NCBI RefSeq assembly: GCF_022811605.1
Contig: NZ_CP094533.1
Span: forward strand, 1,550,001-1,614,000
Direction: 5' to 3'
Length of the DNA: 64,000 nt
DNA from: Agromyces soli
GTDB taxonomy: Bacteria; Actinomycetota; Actinomycetes; Actinomycetales; Microbacteriaceae
A model generated the notes under the pieces. It saw nothing but the letters and a program-made list of their open reading frames with translations. It was not told where the DNA came from and did no database searches. The translations under genes and the position numbers were made by a program. Positions 23,706 to 31,128 of the stretch are shown here, piece by piece. Position 1 is the stretch's first letter. Each line of letters opens with the position of its first letter.

Positions 23706-25024
23706 GCGCCGGCCCCCGCCGCGAGCCGGGCGTCGGCTCCGGCGATCGCCTCGTCGACGCTCCGCCGGGCGACGATGCGCCCGGCCTTGATCGTGGTGAG
23801 CGGGCCGCCCGGGCGGCGGAGCGCCTCGAGCCGGTCGCGGGCGCCGAGCAGCACGAGGTCGGCGGGCATGCCCGCCGTCACGTCCGGGGCGCGCCAGGCC
23901 TCGGCATCCGCCCGGCCGCGATCGTCGAGCGCGTGCGCCGCGCCCGAGGTGACCATGTGCCAGACGAGGTCGACGTCGTCGTCGCCGTAGCCGCCGCCGA
24001 CGAGGGTCATGTAGGCGCGGTCGAGCGGGCTCAGCGTGCCGAGCGGGTACCAGCCGTCGTTCAGGTTGTCGCTGCCGACGACGAGCTCGGCGCCGGCCCG
24101 GCGCAGCTCGTGCGGGCGGGAGAGCCCGCGCGGGCCGCCGTCGACGAGGTTCAGCGGGATGATCGCGACGCGCACGTCGGCCTCGGCGACCCGGGCGGCG
24201 ACGCGGAGGGCGTCCTCCTCGGAGTAGCGCTCGATGCCGCAGCAGTGGCTCGCGAGCACGCGGCCCTGGTAGCCGCGGGCGATGGTCTCCTCGGCGACGA
24301 CCTCGAGCATCCGCTCGCGCTCGTCGAGCCAGCAGTCGGCGTGGATGTCGACGTCGACGTCGAACTCCTCGGCGAGTTCGAACACCGTGCGCACGTGGGC
24401 GCGCTGCTCGGCGTCCCCCTCCTCGACATTGGGCCAGCCGCCGATGAGGTCCGCGCCCGAGCGCAGCGCCTCGCGGAGCAGCGGGAGCGCGCCGGGATCG
24501 CGGCCGAGGCCCTCCTGCGGGAAGGCGACGAGGTCGACGTCGAGGATGCCGCGCACCTCCTCGCGCGCCTGCAGCACGCCCTCGAATCCGCGGAGGCCGG
24601 CGATGGAGTCGATGTCGATGTTCGCGCGCAGCCGGGTGACGCCGTTCGCGACGGCGAGCTCGAACGCCCGGCGGGCGCGGCGGGCGACCCGCTCCGGCGT
24701 GAAGCCGGCCTTGATGCGGCTGGAGCGGGCGAAGTGGTCGAGTCCGGATGCCTCGGCGGGGTCGAGCTCGGAGAGGCTGAACGACTTGTCGGGGTGCAGG
24801 TGCGGTTCGACGAAGGCGCGGGCGAGGAGGCCGCCGCGCGCGTCGAGGCGTTCGGCCCCGGCGCGTTCGGCCCACTCGGCGAGGGCGGCCGCGCCGATGG
24901 AGCCGCTCGGCTCGATCGCGGCGACGGCGCCGTCGCGGAGCAGTGCATCGTGCTCGCCGGGGCGGCCGTGCAGCGCGGCGCCGGTGACGAGGAGGGCGGG
25001 GGCGTCCGTCGGCATGCCGGTCAC
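23702..25024 (-). CDS. CodA-like amidohydrolase (cytosine-deaminase family), copy B
   Basis: 440 residues if started at GTG 25024, which overlaps the upstream stop as GTGA; ATG 25015 is the alternative. It carries FVEPHLHPDK (His75, His77), ANIDIDSIAGLRGFEGVLQAR in sequence, the VDIHADCW strand and the LASHCCGIERYS His, followed by GSDNLNDGW near the metal-binding Asp. It is clearly homologous to copy A at 19219 yet differs enough to act on another intermediate or isomer. Two such paralogues in one operon suggest consecutive deaminations or ring openings. Confidence 0.82.
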   Translation of the reverse strand: MTGMPTDAPALLVTGAALHGRPGEHDALLRDGAVAAIEPSGSIGAAALAEWAERAGAERLDARGGLLARAFVEPHLHPDKSFSLSELDPAEASGLDHFARSSRIKAGFTPERVARRARRAFELAVANGVTRLRANIDIDSIAGLRGFEGVLQAREEVRGILDVDLVAFPQEGLGRDPGALPLLREALRSGADLIGGWPNVEEGDAEQRAHVRTVFELAEEFDVDVDIHADCWLDERERMLEVVAEETIARGYQGRVLASHCCGIERYSEEDALRVAARVAEADVRVAIIPLNLVDGGPRGLSRPHELRRAGAELVVGSDNLNDGWYPLGTLSPLDRAYMTLVGGGYGDDDVDLVWHMVTSGAAHALDDRGRADAEAWRAPDVTAGMPADLVLLGARDRLEALRRPGGPLTTIKAGRIVARRSVDEAIAGADARLAAGAGA

Positions 25025-25710
25025 CACTCCCACTCGTTCGCGGGCGCGTCGAGGTCGCCGTCGGGGTTCGCGATCGCGGCGGCGGCGGCGATGCGCACGG
25101 CCTCGGCCTGGAGCCGGAGGTCCATGCTCGGGCCGTTGCTGCCGAGGCTCGCGACGTGACCGGGGGTGTCGGGCAGGTGGATGAACCCGGCGCGGCTGCC
25201 GAGGCCGCGCTCGGCCACGAGGTGCAGCGCGGTGTACATCACGGCGTTGCAGCCGTGGGTCGACGCGGAGTTCGAGAGGAGGGCGGGGATGCCGCGCTCG
25301 CGGATCGCGTGCGTGATGGCCTTGATCGGCACCGTCGCGAGGTAGGCCGTGGGGCCGTCGGTGTAGACGGGGTCGCCGGCGGGGCGGTAGCCGTCGTCGT
25401 CGGCGAACTGGAAGTCCTGCACGTTCGCGGCGATGCGCTCGATCGAAACGGTGCTGCGACCGGAGAACACCCCGGTGGAGAGGATGACGGCGGGGGGCGT
25501 GCCGGCCTCGTCGAGGATCGGGGCGAGCGCCTCGGCGGGGTGGCGGTGCCAGGCGAGGCTCCGGCCGACCAGCAGGTGCCCCGCCACGGTCTCGCCGTCG
25601 AGCTCGGCGGCGAGCTCGGAACTCGGGTTGACCGGGTAGCGCAGATCGGCTCGTTCGGCGGTGTCGCCGAACCCGCCGTTGCCGGTGATCAGGATCCACG
25701 GTTGGCTCAC
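25021..25710 (-). CDS. pyroglutamyl-peptidase I-like (C15) hydrolase
   Basis: 229 residues, first gene of the leftward operon. The cysteine-peptidase triad aligns well: Glu91 in SIERIAANV, Cys154 in THGCNAVMYT and His178 in GFIHLPDTP. These are each exactly ten positions later than Glu81, Cys144 and His168 of classical pyroglutamyl peptidase I. The segment before Cys (PALLSNSAS) matches the usual SNTAG loop, but the N-terminal GFxPFGG signature is altered to TGNGGFGD, so the pyroglutamyl-binding pocket may have changed. In this context it may open or release a cyclic amide. Confidence 0.8.
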   Translation of the reverse strand: MSQPWILITGNGGFGDTAERADLRYPVNPSSELAAELDGETVAGHLLVGRSLAWHRHPAEALAPILDEAGTPPAVILSTGVFSGRSTVSIERIAANVQDFQFADDDGYRPAGDPVYTDGPTAYLATVPIKAITHAIRERGIPALLSNSASTHGCNAVMYTALHLVAERGLGSRAGFIHLPDTPGHVASLGSNGPSMDLRLQAEAVRIAAAAAIANPDGDLDAPANEWEW

Positions 25711-25803
25711 GTCTCGCTCCTTCGCATCACGGATTCGACGTGCCGGGAAGCCACCGGACCACGTCGTCGCCGGACCTCACGGTAGCCCATGCCGAGACGA
25801 AAA

Positions 25804-25834
25804 GGAACGTTCCATTCGAAAAAAAGAACGTTCC
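25804..25834. promoter_or_regulatory. paired GGAACGTTCC operators, LacI type
   Basis: GGAACGTTCC (25804-25813) and AGAACGTTCC (25825-25834) are each followed by ATTC and have centres 21 bases apart, two helical turns. The perfect palindrome with a central CG is the form bound by LacI-family proteins. They lie between the leftward hydrolase operon and the rightward transporter operon, just upstream of the TTGACA at 25841, in an unusually AT-rich patch. The LacI regulator ending the hydrolase operon (18139) is the likely binder. Confidence 0.75.
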
Positions 25835-25840
25835 ATTCCC

Positions 25841-25870
25841 TTGACAGCGATCCAGGCCGCCGTGTTTACT
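25841..25870 (+). promoter_or_regulatory. predicted promoter of the peptide-type ABC transporter operon
   Basis: A perfect -35 TTGACA (25841-25846) is followed after 18 bases by TTTACT (25865-25870), a usable -10. The transporter ATG is about 100 bases downstream. The LacI-type operators end seven bases before the -35, where binding could hinder polymerase or loop the divergent region. Confidence 0.6.
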
Positions 25871-25970
25871 CATCGGCAGACGGCCCCCATCGGCCACCGC
25901 AGGCGGAATCCCCCGACCGCACCAGCTACGCCGTCGATCGCACGTACCCACGACGAGGTGAGGAGCAGTG

Positions 25971-27608
25971 ATGAGGCGCACAGCCAAGGCCGCCAGACGG
26001 GCCATGATCGCAGGAGGCGCGGCGGCCGTCGTCGTGCTCGCCGGATGCGCGTCGCCCGCGGCACCCGAACGGCGCGACGCGGCCGTCGAGGTCGTCGAGC
26101 TCACCCCGGCCCCCGCCGGCGAGCTCGACCGCATCACCTGGGCCGTCTCGAGCGAGCCGGCCTCGCTCGACTGGATCTACAACGCCGACAACACCACCGG
26201 CTCGATCCTCGCGAACGTCTGCGAGGGCCTGCTCCGGCTCGCCCCCGACCTCTCGCTCGAGCCCGCGCTCGCCGAGTCCTTCGACCACCCCGACGCGACC
26301 ACCTGGGTCTACACCCTGCGCGACGGGGCGAGGTTCCACGACGGCTCGCCGCTCACCGCCGACGACGTCGTGTTCAGCCTGCAGCGCCACCTCGACCCCG
26401 CCGCCGGCTCGTTCTGGTCCGGCGCGTTCGCGAACGTCGCCTCGATCGCCGCGACCGGGCCGCTCGAGGTCACCGTCACCCTGAGCGCCCCCGACGAGCT
26501 GTTCAACGCCTACATGTCGAGCCCCGCCGGCATCGTCGAGCGCGCCGCCACCGTGCAGGAGCTCGGCGAGCGCTACGGCACGCCGCAGGGCGGCGTGAAC
26601 TGCATCGGCCCGTACGCGTTCGACAGCTGGGACTCCGGCCAGACGATCACCCTCGTCCGCGACGACGACTACTTCGACCCCGAGCTGCGGGCGAAGACCG
26701 AGACCGTGGAGTTCGCGATCGTCCGCGACCCCGCCGCCGTCGTCAACGGCCTGCTCTCCGGCTCGCTCGACGGCACCTGGGAGGTCGCCCCCTCCGCGAT
26801 CACCCGGCTCTCGGGCAGCGGCGTCGGCACCGTCTCCTACGGGCCGAGCACGCAGGGCTACAACGCGATCGTGATGGATCCCACCGGCCCCCTCGCCGAC
26901 CCCGTCGTGCGCGAGGCCCTCTCCATGGTCATCGACCGGCAGGCCATCATCGACGTCGCCATCGCCGGCGCCGGCCAGGAACAGCGCGCCCCCGCGGTGC
27001 CCGGCACCTGGGGCTACGAGCGCGACGCGTTCCAGGCCGCCTGGGACGACATCGACTCGGCGACCCTCGACCTGGATGCCGCGAAGGAACTGCTCGCCAC
27101 CACCACGGCGCCCACCGAGCCCATCGTGCTCGCCACGACGAGCGCCGAGGCGCAGACGCCCGTGATCGGCGCCGAGATCCAATCGGCCGCCGCCAAGATC
27201 GGCCTCGACGTCGAGATCAGCTCGGTCCCCGTCGACCAGTACTACGCCGTCTACACCGACGCCGAGGCGCGGAAGGGCATCGACCTCTACCTCACCGCCT
27301 GGGGCACCGACTTCGCCGACCCGCTGCAGATGTACCGCTACTTCGAGACGGGCAACTTCTACAACTTCTTCGGCTTCTCGAACCCCGACTACGACGCCCT
27401 CATCGCGCAGGCGGGCACCCAGTCCGACCCCGCGGAGCGCGCGGCATCCATCGTCGAGGCGCAGCGGATCGTCGTCGACGAGTCGCTCTGGATCCCGCTC
27501 TACGCGCCCTACAACACGATGTTCCTGAACGCCCGCGCCACGGGGGCCCCGGCCTCCTACGTGCAGCTGCACTCGCCGTGGGCGGCGATGATCGGGGCCG
27601 CCGGATGA
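25971..27608 (+). CDS. ABC transporter substrate-binding lipoprotein, peptide type (SBP 1)
   Basis: 545 residues. ATG 25971 has AGGAG five bases upstream; a GTG three bases earlier is possible. Signal peptide with lipobox VLAGC near residue 23. The solute-binding family 5 pattern follows: ANVCEGLLRLAPDLSLEPALAES in parts, VYTLRDGARFHDGSPLTADDVVFSL and a C-terminal FSNPDYDALIAQA. Family 5 proteins bind di/oligopeptides, nickel, opines or glycosides. It is the first gene of a six-gene importer operon and is a paralogue of SBP 2 at 31129. Confidence 0.93.
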   Translation: MRRTAKAARRAMIAGGAAAVVVLAGCASPAAPERRDAAVEVVELTPAPAGELDRITWAVSSEPASLDWIYNADNTTGSILANVCEGLLRLAPDLSLEPALAESFDHPDATTWVYTLRDGARFHDGSPLTADDVVFSLQRHLDPAAGSFWSGAFANVASIAATGPLEVTVTLSAPDELFNAYMSSPAGIVERAATVQELGERYGTPQGGVNCIGPYAFDSWDSGQTITLVRDDDYFDPELRAKTETVEFAIVRDPAAVVNGLLSGSLDGTWEVAPSAITRLSGSGVGTVSYGPSTQGYNAIVMDPTGPLADPVVREALSMVIDRQAIIDVAIAGAGQEQRAPAVPGTWGYERDAFQAAWDDIDSATLDLDAAKELLATTTAPTEPIVLATTSAEAQTPVIGAEIQSAAAKIGLDVEISSVPVDQYYAVYTDAEARKGIDLYLTAWGTDFADPLQMYRYFETGNFYNFFGFSNPDYDALIAQAGTQSDPAERAASIVEAQRIVVDESLWIPLYAPYNTMFLNARATGAPASYVQLHSPWAAMIGAAG

Positions 27609-28561
27609 GCGCCTGGCTGCTCCCGCTCGCGCGGCGCGTCGGATCCCTCGCCCTCGTGCTCCTCGCGACCTCCTTCATCGTCTTCGGCGCCATGTACCTC
27701 GCGCCCGGCTCGCCCGAGTCCTTCCTCGTGCGCGGCAACTCGGTGACGGCGGAGACGCTGCAGGCCATCCGCGACCAGTACCACCTCGACGAACCGTTCC
27801 TGTCGCAGTACGTGCTGTGGCTCGGCGGCGTCGTGCACGGCGACTTCGGCCTCTCGATCCAGTTCCGCCAGCCCGTTGCGGAGCTCATCGCGAGCCGGGT
27901 GCCGACGACGGCGATGCTCGTCGGCTACGCCGCGGTGCTGATCCTCGTGGTCGGCGTGCTCGTCGGCGTCCTCGCCGCGGTCAAGCGCGGCGGCGTCGAC
28001 GGCACCGCGATCGTCGTCAGCACGGTCGCGATGGCCACCCCGTCGTTCGTCGTCGCGATGGCGCTCACCTCGCTGTTCGCGGTGACCCTCGGCTGGTTCC
28101 CGGCGTTCGGCGCGGGGGAGGGCTTCGGCGACCGGCTCTGGCACCTGACCCTGCCGGCGGTCGCGCTCGCGCTCTCCTCCGCCGCGCTCGTGCTGAGAAC
28201 CACGCGCACCTCGATGATCGGCGCCCTCGGCAAGGAGTACGTCGAGACCGCCCGGGTGCGCGGCTTCTCCTCCTCCCGCGTGGTGTGGGGGCAGGCGTTC
28301 CGCGGCGGCATCGTGCCCGTCGTGACCCTCGCCGGCCTCGTCATCTCCGGCCTGCTCGTGACGACCACGATCGTCGAAACGGTGTTCGGCCTGAACGGCA
28401 TCGGTTCGCTGCTCGTGCAGGCCGTCAACGTGAAGGACTTCCCCGTCGTGCAGGCCGTCATCCTCATCATCGTCGCCGTGTTCGTGCTCTCGAACCTCGT
28501 CGTCGACCTGCTCTACCCGGTGCTCGAACCCCGCGCCCGGGCGAAGGGAGGCGCACGGTGA
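27605..28561 (+). CDS. ABC transporter permease, DppB type
   Basis: 318 residues, six membrane helices. The first helix and the loop containing FLVRGNSVTAETLQAIRDQYHLDEP and the permease EAA loop EYVETARVRGFSSSRV are typical of DppB/OppB subunits of peptide-type importers. ATG overlaps the SBP 1 stop as ATGA. It forms the channel with the DppC-type protein encoded next and takes substrate from the extracellular lipoproteins. Confidence 0.94.
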   Translation: MSAWLLPLARRVGSLALVLLATSFIVFGAMYLAPGSPESFLVRGNSVTAETLQAIRDQYHLDEPFLSQYVLWLGGVVHGDFGLSIQFRQPVAELIASRVPTTAMLVGYAAVLILVVGVLVGVLAAVKRGGVDGTAIVVSTVAMATPSFVVAMALTSLFAVTLGWFPAFGAGEGFGDRLWHLTLPAVALALSSAALVLRTTRTSMIGALGKEYVETARVRGFSSSRVVWGQAFRGGIVPVVTLAGLVISGLLVTTTIVETVFGLNGIGSLLVQAVNVKDFPVVQAVILIIVAVFVLSNLVVDLLYPVLEPRARAKGGAR

Positions 28562-29436
28562 CGCTCCCCACCACCGAGACGCGCTCGACGCACCTGCTCA
28601 CGCGGCGCTCCTGGCTCGCCATCCGCCACCGCGGCAACGCGCTCACGCTCGCCGCCGTCATCGCGCTCGGCGTGCTCGTGCTCGTCGCGATCCTCGCCCC
28701 CGTCATCGCGCCCTACGACCCCAACCAGGTCTCCCTGATCGACGCGCTGCAGCCGCCCTCGGCGGCCCACCTGCTCGGCACCGACGAGGCCGGCCGCGAC
28801 GTGCTCTCCCGGGTCATCTGGGGCGCGCGGATCTCGCTCCTCGGCCCGCTCGGCGTCGTGCTCGGCTCGACCCTCATCGGCGTCACCGTCGGCGTGTTGT
28901 CGGCGTGGCGCGGCGGCTGGGTCGACGCGACGGCCTCGCGCTTCGTCGAGATCCTCTTCGCGTTCCCCGGCGTGCTGCTCGCCATCCTCATCGTCGCCGT
29001 CTTCGGCCCGGGCCTCGCCTCGACCGTCGTCGCCCTCGCCGTCGCGTACATCCCGTACATGGCGCGCACGACCCGCAGCGTCGCGCTCGCCGAGCGGCAG
29101 ACGCCCTACATCCGGGCGCTCGAACTGCAGGGCATGTCGGCCTGGCGGATCACCTCGCTGCACCTCGTGCCGAACATCGCCCCGTTCGTGCTCGCCCAGG
29201 CGACGCTGTGCTTCGGCTACGCCATGATCGACCTCGCCGGCCTCTCCTTCCTCGGCTTCGGCGTGCAGCCGCCCGAGGCGGACTGGGGCGCCATGGTCGC
29301 GGCCGGCCAGGCCGCCCTGATCCAGGGCTCGCCCGCCCCGGCGCTCGCGCCCGGCGCGGTCATCGTCATCGCCGTCGTCAGCTTCAGCCTGCTGGGCGAG
29401 GGCATCGCGGAGCGCGTGAGGAGGACGAGCGCATGA
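28558..29436 (+). CDS. ABC transporter permease, DppC type
   Basis: 292 residues, starting GTG inside the previous stop (GTGA). Helix 1 is followed by YDPNQVSLIDALQPPSAAHLLGTDEAGRDVLSRVIWGARISL in successive pieces, the unmistakable DppC/OppC signature, and an EAA loop PYIRALELQGMSAWRI. Six predicted helices. Partner of the DppB-type permease. Confidence 0.94.
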   Translation: MTLPTTETRSTHLLTRRSWLAIRHRGNALTLAAVIALGVLVLVAILAPVIAPYDPNQVSLIDALQPPSAAHLLGTDEAGRDVLSRVIWGARISLLGPLGVVLGSTLIGVTVGVLSAWRGGWVDATASRFVEILFAFPGVLLAILIVAVFGPGLASTVVALAVAYIPYMARTTRSVALAERQTPYIRALELQGMSAWRITSLHLVPNIAPFVLAQATLCFGYAMIDLAGLSFLGFGVQPPEADWGAMVAAGQAALIQGSPAPALAPGAVIVIAVVSFSLLGEGIAERVRRTSA

Positions 29437-30278
29437 GCGGCTCGAAGCAGATGGTGGATGGCCCGGTGCTCGCGACCGAGGAGCTGCGCCTCGACGTCGG
29501 CGCCGGCGAGACCGCCGTGCGCATCCTCGACGGCGTCGGCCTCAGCTGCGCCGCCGGCGAGATCGTCGGCCTCGTCGGCGAATCCGGCTCGGGCAAGTCG
29601 ATGACGCTTCGCACCGCGGTCGGCCTCGCGCCGAAGGGGGCCCGGCTCACCGGTTCGGTGCGGGTCGCCGGGCGGGAGCTCGTCGGGGCGGGCCGTCGCG
29701 AGGTGCTGCGCGTGCGCCGCGAGATCGCCGCGATGATCTTCCAGGACCCCCGCGCCCACGTGAACCCGTACCAGCGCATCGGCGCGTTCGTCGCCGACGG
29801 CCTGCGCCGCACCCGCGGCTGGAGCCGCGCCCGCGCCGCGCAGCAGGTCGTCTCGCTCCTCGACGAGGTCGGCCTGCCCGACCCGGAGACGCTCGCCGAT
29901 CGCTACCCGCACGAGCTCTCGGGCGGCATGCTGCAGCGCGTGATGATCGCCTCGGCGCTCTCCACCGAACCCCGGCTGCTGCTCGCCGACGAGGCCACCA
30001 CCGCACTCGACGTCACCACGCAGGCCGAGATCATGGGCCTGCTGCGCCGCCTCCGTGAGGAGCGCGGCCTCGCGATCGTCTTCGTCACCCACGACCTCGA
30101 CCTCGCCGCGGCGAGCTGCGACCGCATCCACGTGATGCAGTCCGGCGTCGTCGTCGAGGAGGGCCCCGCCCTCGAGGTCTTCGAGCGACCCGAGCACCCC
30201 TACACCCGCAAGCTCCTCGACGCGATGCCCTCCCGGCTCGACGCCGAGGCGCCGATGCCGATCGGAGGCGCCGCATGA
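29433..30278 (+). CDS. ABC transporter ATPase, DppD type
   Basis: 281 residues. Walker A GESGSGKS, Q loop in MIFQDPRAHVNPYQ, signature LSGGMLQR, Walker B LLLADEATTALD and the switch His in VTHDL. The C-terminal PEHPYTRKLLDAMPSRL extension is that of peptide-type ATPases. ATGA overlap with the permease gene. The protein is somewhat shorter than typical DppD and lacks the C-terminal Cys cluster that binds an iron-sulfur centre in E. coli DppD. Confidence 0.94.
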   Translation: MSGSKQMVDGPVLATEELRLDVGAGETAVRILDGVGLSCAAGEIVGLVGESGSGKSMTLRTAVGLAPKGARLTGSVRVAGRELVGAGRREVLRVRREIAAMIFQDPRAHVNPYQRIGAFVADGLRRTRGWSRARAAQQVVSLLDEVGLPDPETLADRYPHELSGGMLQRVMIASALSTEPRLLLADEATTALDVTTQAEIMGLLRRLREERGLAIVFVTHDLDLAAASCDRIHVMQSGVVVEEGPALEVFERPEHPYTRKLLDAMPSRLDAEAPMPIGGAA

Positions 30279-31090
30279 GCATCCTCACCGTCGACGGGCT
30301 GAGCAAGAGCTACGACCACGGCCGCGTGAAGGCCGTCACCGACGTCTCCTTCGAGCTCGCCCAGGGCGGCTCGCTCGGCGTCGTCGGCGAATCGGGCTCC
30401 GGCAAGACGACGCTCTCCCGGCTCATCACCGGCATCGAGCAGCCCGACGCCGGCCGCATCGTCGTCGCCGGCACCGAGCTCGAGGCCCGCACCACGCGGC
30501 GGGCCCGGCACGAGCGCGCCGGCATCATGCAGATGGTCTTCCAGGACCCGTACCAGAGCCTCGACCCGCGGCAGACCCCAGAGGAGGCGATCGACGAGAT
30601 CATCACGCTGCACGGCGGACTCCGCGGCGCCGCCCGCACCGCCCGCCGCCGCGAGGTGCTCGACCAGGTCGACCTGCCGGAGCGGGCCCGGCGCGCCCTG
30701 CCCCGCGAGCTCTCCGGCGGGCAGCGGCAGCGCGTCGCGATCGCCCGGGCGCTCGCGGCATCCCCGCGCCTCCTGCTCCTCGACGAGGCGACGAGCGCGC
30801 TCGACGTCTCAGTGCAGGCGCAGATCCTCCGGCTGCTCGCGCGCATCCGCGCCGACACCGGCGTCGCCATCGTCTTCGTCAGCCACGACCTCGAGGTCGT
30901 CCGCTCGATCACCGAGGAGCTCATCGTGATGTTCCGCGGCGAGGTGGTCGAATCGGGCGAGACGAGCCGGGTGCTGCGCGATCCGCAGCACCCGTACACA
31001 CGCCTGCTCCTCAGCAGCGTGCCCCGCCCCGGATGGGACCCCGATCAGGTCTCCCGGGATCGCCGCACCTTCCTCCGTCAGCTCGCGTGA
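30275..31090 (+). CDS. ABC transporter ATPase, DppF type
   Basis: 271 residues. Walker A GESGSGKT, Q loop MVFQDPYQSLDPR, signature LSGGQRQR, Walker B LLLLDEATSALD and VSHDL. The tail DPQHPYTRLLLSSVPRPGWDP is the oligopeptide-type C terminus. ATGA overlap with the DppD-type gene; together they drive the importer. Confidence 0.94.
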   Translation: MSILTVDGLSKSYDHGRVKAVTDVSFELAQGGSLGVVGESGSGKTTLSRLITGIEQPDAGRIVVAGTELEARTTRRARHERAGIMQMVFQDPYQSLDPRQTPEEAIDEIITLHGGLRGAARTARRREVLDQVDLPERARRALPRELSGGQRQRVAIARALAASPRLLLLDEATSALDVSVQAQILRLLARIRADTGVAIVFVSHDLEVVRSITEELIVMFRGEVVESGETSRVLRDPQHPYTRLLLSSVPRPGWDPDQVSRDRRTFLRQLA

Positions 31091-31128
31091 CGGCCCGTCC
31101 GTCCCGCATCCCCCGCAAGGAGAGATCA

